Shown here piece by piece: positions 53,482 to 62,209 of a DNA stretch of 64,000 bases (the stretch's first letter is position 1; each line of letters opens with the position of its first letter). Below the pieces are notes generated by a model. That model saw only the letters and a list, made by a program, of their open reading frames with translations. It ran no database searches and was not told the origin of the DNA. The stretch covers positions 1 through 64,000 of the forward strand of contig JAPOYI010000224.1 in NCBI GenBank assembly GCA_026706665.1. The letters are read 5' to 3'. The stretch is from Gammaproteobacteria bacterium (GTDB lineage Bacteria; Pseudomonadota; Gammaproteobacteria; Pseudomonadales; Azotimanducaceae). The translations under genes were made by a program, and so were the position numbers.

Positions 53482-53838
53482 ACTGGGACGTCGAGTACAC
53501 GAACGAGTTCGGTGTGTGGTGGGCCAGCCTATCGGCGGAGGAGCAGGACGACGTAACCGCCATAGTAGAGCTACTGATGGAGAAAGGACCACGTCTGTCG
53601 TATCCCTATTCTTCCGGTGTCCAGGGTTCTCGCCACGCTCACGTGCGGGAACTGCGTCCAAAGCGGTGGGAGACCGATGCGTGTCTTCTATGCTTTCGAC
53701 CCAAGACGATCGGCGATCTTGCTGATCGGCGGCGGCAAATCGGGAGACGGTCGATTCTACCGGCGCTTGGTACCGCTCGCAGACCAGCTATACGACGAGC
53801 ACCTTGAAGAGTTGAGACGAGAGGGGTTGATCGAATGA
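53478..53838 (+). pseudogene. HigB/RelE-like toxin gene, frameshifted
   Basis: The first part from ATG 53478 reads MNWDVEYTNEFGVWWASLSA and then SGVQGSRHAHVRELR (to about 53658). Another frame then continues with SGGRPMRVFYAFDPRRSAIL, GGGKSGDGRFYRRLVPLADQ and LYDEHLEELRREG. This is one HigB (phage-derived Gp49-like) toxin of about 115-120 residues split by a +1 shift near 53656, at the run CGTCCAAAG. Unless there is a sequence error or programmed shift, the toxin is inactive. The antitoxin gene follows with a four-base overlap. Confidence 0.75.
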
Positions 53839-54155
53839 GCGGACGAAAGGCCTTCAGCGACCTCACGAAGGGTCTTGCACCGGAGCGCCGAGCGCGTGTC
53901 GACGCAAAGAAAACCGAGTTTCGCGCAGCCATGGCACTTCATGAGCTTCGCAAGGCGAGAGCAATGACGCAGAAAGCCATAGGCGAAGCACTGAACGTCA
54001 ACCAGCCCGCAGTCGCGAAGCTGGAGCGGCGGACGGACATGTATGTTTCCAACCTGCGCGCCTATATCGAAGCGGTAGGCGGCGAACTGAGTATTGTCGC
54101 CAGGTTTCCGCAAGGTGATGTGGCCATCACAAATTTCTCCGACGCCGCCGAATAG
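53835..54155 (+). CDS. HigA-type antitoxin (XRE helix-turn-helix)
   Basis: A 106-residue protein. The HTH domain includes RKARAMTQKAIGEALNVNQP and AVAKLERRTDMYVSNLRAYI, then a VGGELSIVARF beta-strand end typical of HigA antitoxins of the HigBA (toxin-first) type. It overlaps the end of the toxin frame (ATGA at 53835). It probably still represses its promoter even though the toxin is broken, and may counter HigB homologues elsewhere. Confidence 0.8.
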   Translation: MSGRKAFSDLTKGLAPERRARVDAKKTEFRAAMALHELRKARAMTQKAIGEALNVNQPAVAKLERRTDMYVSNLRAYIEAVGGELSIVARFPQGDVAITNFSDAAE

Positions 54156-54248
54156 GCAAACCTGCTACCCAAATTGGAGTTTCTGGCGCCGTCCCGCAGG
54201 GGCGATCCGCCATCGACCTGGCATACGCGTTCGACCTACCGTTAGCGG

Positions 54249-56120
54249 ATGGTTGTGCCGCCATCCGAGACTTTCCGGGAGCATCCTTCAGCGGATGGGC
54301 AACGTGGCGGCAGGGCTCGGTTCGACGCGGCATGTCGATTCCTTTCTGTTGTGCGGGAGGAAGCAAAGGCGGTTTTCGACGCCGTCTTCTCTGTGTTGCT
54401 CGCGCTCGGTGCCGTTGTCGGGACCGGACATCTCACCGGTGTCGCCGGCGCGGCGTTCGCGCTGACTTCGGATTTCGTGGCGCTGCACATGGCCGACGCG
54501 TTCCGGGTGCCGGCGTACCTGATCGCCATCTACTGCGGCGCAGAGATCGCGCACCGGGAAGCCGGGGCAACCATCGGGGCGAAGGCTGCCGCGTTATGCG
54601 TTGCTCTCGTCGCGATGTTGACCGTCTTCGCGATCATGGCCATCGGCGTTCAGACCGTTCGCGGAGAATCCGAGGTGGACCTCGTTCTCTGCGCGTACGC
54701 CACCCATGTCGATTTCGGCTGGCACATGGTGCTGCTGGGGACGGTGTCCATGGTGCTGCAGATCAGCTTGCGCGAGGTGCTCCCGAACTGCACAGCCGCC
54801 GACACGCGGTGGGCGAAGCTGTTTTCCGGCAAGCGGTTGGGTATGTCGATCGTCGCGGCGGTGTTGCTCGCCGCCTGGGTGCTTGACGGTATGGATACGC
54901 CGTTCGGTCCGGGTCCTGCGCAATATTCCGGGATGAACGGTTACGGTCATCATCTCGGACCGTTCTACGTGTCCGGGCTCTATTGGACGGCCCTCGCCGC
55001 GCTCCTCTTGCTCGCGTCGCATTTGCGGTCGCAGCGTGACGAATTCGCTCGCAAGGGGCGGCGGCTCGCTGGAAGCATCGGCAACGTTGGCGTGCCGGCG
55101 CTTGCGATCTGGATCGGCACCGGTTGGTGGATCTGCGCAGACAGGATCGACCCGCAGGCGTCGCCCGTGGGGCAGGAAGACCAGCTCGTAGCCAGTTCCG
55201 GTGTTCCGCACGTCGTGGCTTGGGACATCGAGGTCGACATCGATCCGGTAGAGCGAAGACTCGAAAGCCGGGGTTCGGCGTTGCTGGCAAACGTCCGGGC
55301 CGAACCGATACGCGAACTCACGCTCCTCGCCCCGAGAGGAGCCCGCCTCACGAGCATCGATATCCCGAATACGTCGGCGTTGGAGCGGAACCCGGAGTTC
55401 CATCGCTACGCCTTCGCCCGGCCGTTGCGTTCCGGCGAGCGGGTCAGGATGCTGTTCGAACTGGCTTTTGAGGGACGTGGCATCGACCCTGGCGGGAGTG
55501 CGGCCCTGCTGGTCGACAACGGCACGTTCGTCGAAAGCGGCGATGTCGTGCCGTCGTTCGGCCATGACACGGGGCACGAAGGGGAAAGGGTCCCGGCCAC
55601 CCGGATCAGGACCGTCATCGGCACCAGCCTGGACCAGGTGGCCGTCGGTCCGGGAGTACTGCTGCGCGAGTGGAAGCAGAACGCGCGGCGGTATTTCGAA
55701 TATGTCCGAGGTCCGCATGCGTCCCGCGTGGAGGCGCCTGGCCGTCCCGCCCTCGCATTCTCGATTCACTCCGGCAGGTATGCGGTTGCGCGCCACCGCT
55801 TCAACGATATGACCGTCGAGGTCTTCTACCATCCGGGCCACGAGCGCAATGTCGACGCGATGTTCCGATGCGTCGGGAAATCCCTTGCGAGTCGAACCCG
55901 GGGGCCGGCGCCCTATCCGGACGCGTTGCTGCGCGTCATCGAGTTCCCTTACGCGGGCGAGACGCGCGTGACTCCCGATGCGATCCTGTTCTCAGAGTGG
56001 CGTGAATTCGCTTTCGGCCTGCGCGGCGGTCGTGGTATCAACGCGCTGTGCGAGAGCGTGGACCGGGCGATCGCGCGCCAGGTGGCGGGTTCCGCGGCGC
56101 TGGGTTCGGGGCAACCCTAG
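54249..56120 (+). CDS. ABC-2-type permease/M1 aminopeptidase-like membrane protein, C-terminally truncated
   Basis: A 623-residue protein. Residues 40-300 contain about six membrane helices (with TGHLTGVAGAAFALTSDFVA and GYGHHLGPFYVSGLYWTALA). A soluble domain follows, with VVAWDIEVDIDPVERRLESR, GSALLANVRAEPIRELTLL and a pre-catalytic segment VEVFYHPGHERNVDAMF, much like the N-terminal half of the large ABC-permease/M1-aminopeptidase fusions. Those continue with the zinc motif (HExxH near E-x-A-H-Q-W-W); here the protein ends at SVDRAIARQVAGSAALGSGQ, without any HExxH. It is therefore about half the usual size and lacks a peptidase centre. Starting ATG 54249 is uncertain. Its end overlaps the following convergent gene by four bases. 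Confidence 0.6.
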   Translation: MVVPPSETFREHPSADGQRGGRARFDAACRFLSVVREEAKAVFDAVFSVLLALGAVVGTGHLTGVAGAAFALTSDFVALHMADAFRVPAYLIAIYCGAEIAHREAGATIGAKAAALCVALVAMLTVFAIMAIGVQTVRGESEVDLVLCAYATHVDFGWHMVLLGTVSMVLQISLREVLPNCTAADTRWAKLFSGKRLGMSIVAAVLLAAWVLDGMDTPFGPGPAQYSGMNGYGHHLGPFYVSGLYWTALAALLLLASHLRSQRDEFARKGRRLAGSIGNVGVPALAIWIGTGWWICADRIDPQASPVGQEDQLVASSGVPHVVAWDIEVDIDPVERRLESRGSALLANVRAEPIRELTLLAPRGARLTSIDIPNTSALERNPEFHRYAFARPLRSGERVRMLFELAFEGRGIDPGGSAALLVDNGTFVESGDVVPSFGHDTGHEGERVPATRIRTVIGTSLDQVAVGPGVLLREWKQNARRYFEYVRGPHASRVEAPGRPALAFSIHSGRYAVARHRFNDMTVEVFYHPGHERNVDAMFRCVGKSLASRTRGPAPYPDALLRVIEFPYAGETRVTPDAILFSEWREFAFGLRGGRGINALCESVDRAIARQVAGSAALGSGQP

Positions 56121-57124
56121 AAGCTGAACCTGTCGCCGGTGAATGCGGAAAACGTGGCGCGCGCTTCGGGGTGGATGGCGTCGACCGGGGTGATCGGGGC
56201 GATGATGTGCGTGTGAATGCCCGCGGCTGCATCCGCGCGAATGCCGTCGCGTACTTCCTCCGCGCTGCCGATGAGGGCGATCTCGTCGATCAGTTCCTCG
56301 GAGAACGCGGCCGCGGTCCGGGCACGGTCCCGGTTCGCCCAGCCTTCCGTGAGTTCCCGGGCGGCGTCTTCGTAGCCGGACCATGCGAGAAACCTGTTGT
56401 AGACCGGATTGGCGTAGTAGGGGGCGTAGCCGGCGCGGAATCGACCGTAGCCTTCCTGCTTGTCGCTGGTGACCAGGACCACCTTGCGGTTGACGATCTC
56501 GATGTCCTCGAAGTTCTTTCCGGCCCGGGCAGCGCCGATCCTGACGTGCTCCATCATCTTCGGCAGCGCCTTCTTCGGCCACAGGTTGAACACCACGCCG
56601 TCGCCGTACTCTGCCGCCATCTCGATCATCTTCGGCCGGAGCGCCGCCAGGTACAGCGGCGGGGGATTGTCCATGGGGGCCTGCCGGTAGCCGTTGCTGG
56701 CGAGCGTCTCGAGATCGAAGTCGGTGCGTTCCCCGGTCAGCATGTGGCGCACGATGATCGCGGTCTCCTTCACGCGCGTCAGCGGCTTTTCCAGCGGGAT
56801 ACCGTTGAAGCGGGTCATGATCGCCTCGCTGGACGAGCCGAGACCCATGACGAAGCGTCCGGGGTACACCTGGCCGAGCACATTGGCGGTGGCTGCCAGC
56901 ACGGACGGGGCGCGCGTGTAGACCGGCGTGACGGCGCACCCGACGCGCATTCTCCTGATGCAGGTGCCGAGCGCCGCCAGCATGGTCAGCGAGTCCGGCG
57001 ATGCCGCATCCGAGAACCAGGCGTCGTGGTAACCGTTCGCCTCGGCCCATTGCACGAGCTGAATGTTGTCTTCCAGCCGGTTCGACATGGGCATCGTGAT
57101 CGCGATGCGCCTGGTAAGTGCCAT
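56117..57124 (-). CDS. Luciferase-like (LLM class, F420-type) oxidoreductase
   Basis: A 335-residue flavin or F420-dependent enzyme of the bacterial luciferase fold. TMLAALGTCIRRMRVGCAV and VYTRAPSVLAATANVLGQVY and then GRFVMGLGSSSEAIM are the phosphate-binding and family motifs. It resembles F420-dependent LLM enzymes, although FMN use cannot be excluded. ATG 57124 is chosen by the family N-terminus (MALTRRIAITMP). A second LLM gene is at 58394-59416 and an ACAD10-like kinase lies between, suggesting an alkane- or lipid-related catabolic group; that is inference. Confidence 0.83.
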   Translation of the reverse strand: MALTRRIAITMPMSNRLEDNIQLVQWAEANGYHDAWFSDAASPDSLTMLAALGTCIRRMRVGCAVTPVYTRAPSVLAATANVLGQVYPGRFVMGLGSSSEAIMTRFNGIPLEKPLTRVKETAIIVRHMLTGERTDFDLETLASNGYRQAPMDNPPPLYLAALRPKMIEMAAEYGDGVVFNLWPKKALPKMMEHVRIGAARAGKNFEDIEIVNRKVVLVTSDKQEGYGRFRAGYAPYYANPVYNRFLAWSGYEDAARELTEGWANRDRARTAAAFSEELIDEIALIGSAEEVRDGIRADAAAGIHTHIIAPITPVDAIHPEARATFSAFTGDRFSF

Positions 57125-57225
57125 CGTCCGCTCCGCTACGGGTTCGTTCGCCGCAGCGTCGCATTTTGCGGCGGCTCGGCGCAACCGTATATCCTTGGCC
57201 TACCCTCGGGTCAGCGGCTGCATCC

Positions 57226-58278
57226 ATGAGCGAAGTCGAACTCACGCCGGTGCGGGAAGCGCACCGTTTCGATGAAGGCGCATTGCGCGCGTACATGGCC
57301 GATCACATGGATGGATATGCGGGCGCGCCCCTCACGGTCCGGCAGTTCGAAGGCGGTCAGAGCAACCCGACGTTCCTGGTGGAGACGCCGGGAGGCGAGT
57401 ACGTCATGCGCAAGCAGCCGCCAGGCGAACTGTTGCCCTCGGCACACCAGGTGGACCGCGAATACCGGGTGATGGACGCCCTCGGGACCACCGATGTGCC
57501 GGTGCCGAGAATGCACTGCCTGTGCGAGGACCCGGGCGTGATCGGCACGAAGTTCTACGTCATGGAGCATGTCCGGGGCCGGCTGTGGACGGACAACCTG
57601 CTGCCCGCCGTGAGCCGCGAGGAGCGGCGGGAAATCTATCTCGACATGGTTCGCACGCTCGCGCGGCTGCACAGCGTGGACCCGGCGACGGTGGGCCTTG
57701 CCGAGTTCGGCCGGCCGGGCAACTACTTCGCGCGGCAGGTCAACCGCTGGAGCAGGCAGTACATCGCGTCCGAGACGGAGACCATAGAAGCGATGAACGC
57801 CCTGATCGAGTGGCTGCCCAGGAACCTTCCGGACGACTCGCCGCCGGTCATAGTGCACGGCGACTACCGGCTGGGGAACCTGATCATTCACCCCACGGAA
57901 CCGCGCGTAGCCGCCATCCTCGACTGGGAGCTGTCGACCCTTGGCGACGGCATGGCGGACTTGAGCTATTGGTGCCAGGAATTCTACGGCGACCCGCAGG
58001 GCAAGGGCCTTCCGGGCGCAGACCTCGAGGCGTTGAACATCCCGGGCGAGCGGGAAATCGTGGACGCCTATTGCCGGGAGGCGAATCGCCCGGCCATCGA
58101 GAACTGGCCGTTCTACATCGCCTTCAACATGTTCCGCTCCGCGGGCATCGTGCAGGGGGTCTACAAGCGGGGCCTCGACGGCAACGCGAGCTCCGAGCAC
58201 GCGCTCGAATACGAGAAGGCCGCCCGCGAGCGCGCCGAGCGGGGCTGGGGGATCGTGCAGGAGATGCTGCGCGGGTAG
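57226..58278 (+). CDS. Phosphotransferase (APH family), ACAD10/11-like
   Basis: A 350-residue kinase-like protein. QFEGGQSNPTFLVETPGGEY is the nucleotide-binding loop, MRKQPPGELLPSAHQVDREY gives the Lys region, the catalytic loop reads VIVHGDYRLGNLIIHP and the metal site ILDWELSTLGDGMADLSYWC. This is the APH domain found at the N-terminus of ACAD10/ACAD11, which phosphorylates 4-hydroxyacyl-CoAs for lactonisation-independent degradation. Here it is a separate protein, convergent with LLM gene 58394-59416. ATG 57226 begins the usual N-terminus. Confidence 0.83.
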   Translation: MSEVELTPVREAHRFDEGALRAYMADHMDGYAGAPLTVRQFEGGQSNPTFLVETPGGEYVMRKQPPGELLPSAHQVDREYRVMDALGTTDVPVPRMHCLCEDPGVIGTKFYVMEHVRGRLWTDNLLPAVSREERREIYLDMVRTLARLHSVDPATVGLAEFGRPGNYFARQVNRWSRQYIASETETIEAMNALIEWLPRNLPDDSPPVIVHGDYRLGNLIIHPTEPRVAAILDWELSTLGDGMADLSYWCQEFYGDPQGKGLPGADLEALNIPGEREIVDAYCREANRPAIENWPFYIAFNMFRSAGIVQGVYKRGLDGNASSEHALEYEKAARERAERGWGIVQEMLRG

Positions 58279-58393
58279 GAGTTCGACTCCGGGTCAGCCG
58301 AGACCGAGAACGGCGTAGTTTCCGTCGAGAATGACGGGCCAGACGGTCATCGACGGCCTCCGCCGGCCCGCGGGGGTTCACCTGGCTCCACCA

Positions 58394-59416
58394 TCAGAGC
58401 ATCTCTTCCGCGATCAGCGTCAGGGCTTCGTTTGAGCCGCCGCCGATCATCAGGGTCGAGACGTTCGTTCCTCTCCAGCGTTGCAGGCGCTCGCGGATGC
58501 GGTCCGCCGGACCGACCAGGTGGCAGGCGTCGATCAGTTCGGCCGGCACCGCCGCCATTGCCTCGTCGCGGCGGCCGGAAAGGTAGAGATCCTGGATCCT
58601 GGCAGCGGCTTCCTCGAAGCCCAGCGCCTTCGCGTAATCGTTGTAGAAGTTCCGGCCGCGCGCCCCCATGCCACCGATGTAGAGCGCCATGGTGCCCCGG
58701 ACGGGGCGCATGCACTCTTCGACGCTGTCGCCCATGACGACCGTAACGAAGGGCGCGAAATCGAACTCGGCGGCGGTCCTGCCGGAAGCTTCCAGACCCT
58801 CGCGAACGGGTTGCTCGAATACCGAGTACTTCTCGGGGTCCATCCAGATCGGGAAGAATCCGTCGGCGACTTCCGCCGCCGCCCGCACGCCTCTCGGCGT
58901 GATGCTGGCCGCGTAGATCGGGACGTGTTCGGCGCAGTGCAGAATGCTCTTCAGGGGCTTGCCGAGACCCGTGGCGCCGGGGCCGGAAAAAGGCAGCTGG
59001 TACTGGTCGCCGTTGAAGACCGCGGGCTCCTCGCGCGCGAGGATCTTCCGGATGATCGCAACGTATTCCTTGAGCCGTGTGACGGGCTTGCCGTAGGCGA
59101 CGCCGTGCCAACCCTCCACCACCTGCGGGCCGGACGCACCCAGGCCGAGCATGAAGCGCCCGCCGGAAAGTTGCGCCAGGGTCATGGCTGTCATTGCCGT
59201 CATGGCTGGCGTTCGGGCGGACATCTGCATGATCGCGGTGCCCACGCGGATGCGCTCGGTTTGCGCAAGGATCCAGGCCGCCGGAGATACCGCGTCCGCA
59301 CCGTAGGCTTCGGATGTCCACGCCGAGTCGTAGCCGAGGGCTTCGGCGTGCCGTATGCGATCCATGGGGAGGTGGACAACGCGGCCGCCATAGCCGCCCA
59401 ACAGGCCGAGTTTCAT
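58394..59416 (-). CDS. Luciferase-like (LLM class, F420-type) oxidoreductase
   Basis: A 340-residue enzyme of the same fold as the gene at 56117. [20 protein letters not shown] at the N-terminus and [20 protein letters not shown], with [20 protein letters not shown] at the end, are typical. Sequence conservation with the first LLM is modest, so they are not recent duplicates. It probably uses FMN or F420. ATG 59416 is the family start. It precedes on the minus strand, after 28 bp, the glutaredoxin-like gene 59444-59698, which may be upstream in the same transcript. Confidence 0.83.
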   Translation of the reverse strand: MKLGLLGGYGGRVVHLPMDRIRHAEALGYDSAWTSEAYGADAVSPAAWILAQTERIRVGTAIMQMSARTPAMTAMTAMTLAQLSGGRFMLGLGASGPQVVEGWHGVAYGKPVTRLKEYVAIIRKILAREEPAVFNGDQYQLPFSGPGATGLGKPLKSILHCAEHVPIYAASITPRGVRAAAEVADGFFPIWMDPEKYSVFEQPVREGLEASGRTAAEFDFAPFVTVVMGDSVEECMRPVRGTMALYIGGMGARGRNFYNDYAKALGFEEAAARIQDLYLSGRRDEAMAAVPAELIDACHLVGPADRIRERLQRWRGTNVSTLMIGGGSNEALTLIAEEML

Positions 59417-59443
59417 GGTTTCGCTTCCCTTGTACTGGTGGTG

Positions 59444-59698
59444 TTACGCGTCGACCCGGGACAGGTATTCGATGATGTCGTTCGATTCGTACAGCCAGGT
59501 GGACTCGCCGTCGGGCCCGGTTATCTTGAGGCAGGGCACCGTGGAACGCCCTCCGCCGATGCAGAGTTCGCGGAACGCAGCCACGTCGCGCATGGTGTCG
59601 CGCATGGGCATTTCAATGCCGGAGCGGTCCAAAAACGCGCGCACGCGCCGGCAGAACGGACAGGCGTCGTACTGATAAAGCACGTATTGTTCGTTCAT
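59444..59698 (-). CDS. Glutaredoxin/GST N-terminal-like thiol protein
   Basis: An 84-residue glutaredoxin-fold protein. The active site reads YDACPFCRRVRAFLD (C-P-F-C) near residue 12, with TVPCLKI giving the cis-Pro and ESNDIIEYLS the C-terminal helix of GST/glutaredoxin N-terminal domains. It likely reduces disulfides or binds glutathione. Start ATG 59698; a longer frame to 59731 has no support. It is divergent from the DsbA-like gene (27 bp gap). Confidence 0.85.
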   Translation of the reverse strand: MNEQYVLYQYDACPFCRRVRAFLDRSGIEMPMRDTMRDVAAFRELCIGGGRSTVPCLKITGPDGESTWLYESNDIIEYLSRVDA

Positions 59699-59724
59699 TC
59701 CGTGAATTGTGACACACTCGGCCC

Positions 59725-60426
59725 ATGGCAAGGAGAGTTCGCAGGACCGAAGACAAGATTCGCCTCATCCGCTACGCGAGCATAGGGTTCGTCGCGCTCG
59801 TCGCCGTGCTGACCGTGGCGGTCGGAATCTTCTACGGCGCCGGCGCCGGCGCCGGGGGAGAAATCGCCGAGGATGACCACTACCGGCTGATCGAGGGTGC
59901 GCGGCAATCCCGGTCCCGGACCGTGGAGGTGGTCGAGTACTTCTCATACACCTGCGTGCTGTGCCGCGACTTCGATCCAATGCTTGAAGACTGGCAGGAG
60001 ACCCTGCCGGAGGGGGCGAGTTTCCGCCGCGCGCATGTGGGATTCTCCGGCGGGGCCGAGGTTCTCGCGCGTGCGCACATCGTGCTTGGCCAGGAGCAGG
60101 CCCTCGAAGCGAATCACGAACGCCTGTTTCGGGCCATCCATGAGCGCAATCGACAGTTCACGGGCCGCCAGCAGATCGCGGATTTCGTCGACGGATACGG
60201 AGTCGAGCGGGATGCGTTCCTGGCCGCCATCGACCAGCCGGGCGTTCGCAGGGCCGTCGCAGCGATCGATCGCGCATTTCGCGACGCGGACCTGGTCGGA
60301 GTGCCGGCGATGGTGGTGGCGGGCAAGTACGTCGTCAACATGGAACTCGGCCGCAAGCAGGCCCTCGCGGTCGTGGATCAACTGGTGCGCGAGGAACTCG
60401 AAGCGCGGATGGCGGACGAAGCTTAA
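59725..60426 (+). CDS. Membrane-anchored DsbA-like thiol-disulfide oxidoreductase
   Basis: A 233-residue protein. A membrane anchor (about residues 16-37, IGFVALVAVLTVAVGIFYG) is followed by a DsbA fold: EYFSYTCVLCRDFDPMLEDW with C-V-L-C, the long helical insert (residues 110-180) and VGVPAMVVAGKYVV with the cis-Pro. It likely oxidises exported proteins from the periplasmic face. CVLC is an unusual dipeptide for DsbA, where CPHC is common, and resembles membrane-tethered homologues. Confidence 0.82.
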   Translation: MARRVRRTEDKIRLIRYASIGFVALVAVLTVAVGIFYGAGAGAGGEIAEDDHYRLIEGARQSRSRTVEVVEYFSYTCVLCRDFDPMLEDWQETLPEGASFRRAHVGFSGGAEVLARAHIVLGQEQALEANHERLFRAIHERNRQFTGRQQIADFVDGYGVERDAFLAAIDQPGVRRAVAAIDRAFRDADLVGVPAMVVAGKYVVNMELGRKQALAVVDQLVREELEARMADEA

Positions 60427-60467
60427 GAAGACGAGGGCTTGGGCACCTGAGCACGCCGAAGAAATCG

Positions 60468-61034
60468 TCACGCGGGCGGCCGCGTCAACTGGTCCAGCGC
60501 GAACGCGACGTAGATGCGCGTATCCCGGAGACTGCCGTCGTTCGCGATCAAGTCCTTTTTCAACAGTGATTGCAAAGTGAAGCCGAGCCGTTCCGCGACC
60601 CGCCAGCTGCGCCGGTTGAGATCGTCCATGCGAATCTCGACGCGCTTGGCGCCCAACTCGAACAGCGCCTTCGCGAGCCACCAGGTCGACTCGCTGACAT
60701 AACCGTTGCCCGTCTCCCCCGTCCGGCACCAGTACCCGATCTCGAAGCCGGGCAGGTTCCAGTCGATGCGCGGCATTCCGGTGGCGCCTATGAGGCGGCC
60801 GGTGTCCCGGTGCAGTATCAGGAGTTCCGCGGTGCTTCCGTTGTTGTAGCGAACGGCGGCGTCCCGGGCGAATGCCTCCGACTGATCCACGGTCGGCAGT
60901 TCCCTCGCCCATTGCATCCACGGGGACAGTTCCGCGAACGATTCGTGCACGGCCTGGTTGATCATGGTGCCGTCTCCGGCCCGCGGACGCCGCAACAGGA
61001 GGCGCGGCGTGACGATTTCTTCCGGCAGTCTCAT
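60468..61034 (-). CDS. GNAT family N-acetyltransferase (RimJ/RimL-like)
   Basis: A 188-residue acetyltransferase: PEEIVTPRLLLRRPRAGDGT at the N-terminus and GYWCRTGETGNGYVSESTWW, ELGAKRVEIRMDDLNRRSWR, VAERLGFTLQSLLKKDL mark the RimJ/RimL branch. It probably acetylates a protein N-terminus or small molecule. The start overlaps the GlcF stop by four bases (ATGA at 61034), placing it as the fourth gene of the glycolate oxidase transcript. Confidence 0.83.
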   Translation of the reverse strand: MRLPEEIVTPRLLLRRPRAGDGTMINQAVHESFAELSPWMQWARELPTVDQSEAFARDAAVRYNNGSTAELLILHRDTGRLIGATGMPRIDWNLPGFEIGYWCRTGETGNGYVSESTWWLAKALFELGAKRVEIRMDDLNRRSWRVAERLGFTLQSLLKKDLIANDGSLRDTRIYVAFALDQLTRPPA

Positions 61035-62209
61035 TGCAGCAACTGCAGCCAGTGGACGACGGGCACGTCGCTGCCATCGGCGAGATGCATCTGGCAGCCG
61101 ATGTTCGCGGTGGCGATGACGTCGGGGCGGTGTTCCATCAATGCGGCCGTCTTGCGCTGTTTCAGATCGCTCGCGATCTCGGGCTGCAGTATCGAGTAGC
61201 TTCCGGCGGACCCGCAGCAAAGGTGCGCATCGCGTACTGCCAGCAACTCGTATCCGGCCCGGCCCAAGAGGTCTTCGACGCGGCCGTTGATCTTCTGGCC
61301 GTGCTGCAGGGTACATGGCGCGTGCCAGGCGACCCGATGCATGTCCTCGCGCTTGCCGAACTCGAACTCGTGGAGGAGTTCGGAAGCATCGCAGACTCTT
61401 GCCGCGAAACGCGTGGCGGCGGCCGCGTAATCCGGTGCCAGGGCCAGGATACGATCATACTCCTTCAGCGTGACGCCACAGCCCGTGGCCGTGGAGACGA
61501 TGCGGTCGGCACTGGGCCAGTCCATTTCGTCCAGGTTGTGCGCAATTTCGGACCGCGCCCGCTCGGCGTTTCCGAGATGCAGGCTCAGACCCCCGCAGCA
61601 GCCTTCGTTGGGGTCGAACCGGGCCGCGATGCCGCGGTCCGCGAGCAGTTTCCTGAGATGAACGTTTACTTCCGGGGTCATCACGCGCTGTACGCAGCCC
61701 TGCAACAACAGCACTTCGCCGGTGCCCGCCGCCGCATCCGGCTCCGGTGGACGGCGCAGCATCGCGCGCAGGTGCCGCGGCGCCAGGCGTTCGAACGGCA
61801 GGGCGGCCCGAAGCCAGCGGCGCAGCTTCTCAGGGTGGGGAACGACGCGCGTCAGCCACCAGCGAACAAGGCGTTCCAAGAGACCGCGCCCGGGGCGGCG
61901 CTCGAGAAAACCGCGGCCGATTTCGAGCAGTTCGCCGTACCGCACACCGGACGGACAGGTCGTCTCGCAGGCGCGGCAGGTGAGGCAGCGGTCCAGGTGC
62001 GTGGTGACGGCGGCATTCGGCGTCTGGGTCTCCAGCATTTCCTTGATCAGGTAGATGCGTCCCCGCGGGCCGTCGAGTTCGTTGCCTAGCACCTGGTAGG
62101 TGGGGCACGTCGCATTGCAGAAACCGCAGTGCACGCAGGACCGAAGGATCGCGTTCGCGCGCTCGCCGTCGGGTGTCGCGAGAAACCCTGCCGGCAGGTC
62201 AGTCTGCAT
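61031..62209 (-). CDS. glcF: Glycolate oxidase iron-sulfur subunit
   Basis: A 392-residue subunit. Two 4Fe-4S clusters bind to CVHCGFCNATCPTY and CLTCRACETTCPSG near the N-terminus. Two CCG domains follow, with NEGCCGGLSLHLG, HAPCTLQHG and LCCGSAGSYS. It passes electrons from GlcD/GlcE to the respiratory chain in the oxidation of glycolate (or D-lactate) to glyoxylate. ATG 62209 gives MQTDLPAGFL and overlaps the end of glcE by 11 bases. Confidence 0.92.
   Translation of the reverse strand: MQTDLPAGFLATPDGERANAILRSCVHCGFCNATCPTYQVLGNELDGPRGRIYLIKEMLETQTPNAAVTTHLDRCLTCRACETTCPSGVRYGELLEIGRGFLERRPGRGLLERLVRWWLTRVVPHPEKLRRWLRAALPFERLAPRHLRAMLRRPPEPDAAAGTGEVLLLQGCVQRVMTPEVNVHLRKLLADRGIAARFDPNEGCCGGLSLHLGNAERARSEIAHNLDEMDWPSADRIVSTATGCGVTLKEYDRILALAPDYAAAATRFAARVCDASELLHEFEFGKREDMHRVAWHAPCTLQHGQKINGRVEDLLGRAGYELLAVRDAHLCCGSAGSYSILQPEIASDLKQRKTAALMEHRPDVIATANIGCQMHLADGSDVPVVHWLQLLQ

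Noticed and set aside
58294..58350. 18-residue frame on minus (MTVWPVILDGNYAVLGLG)
   Set aside because: It looks protein-like but is too short, has no ribosome site and no known family; may be the tail of a lost gene.
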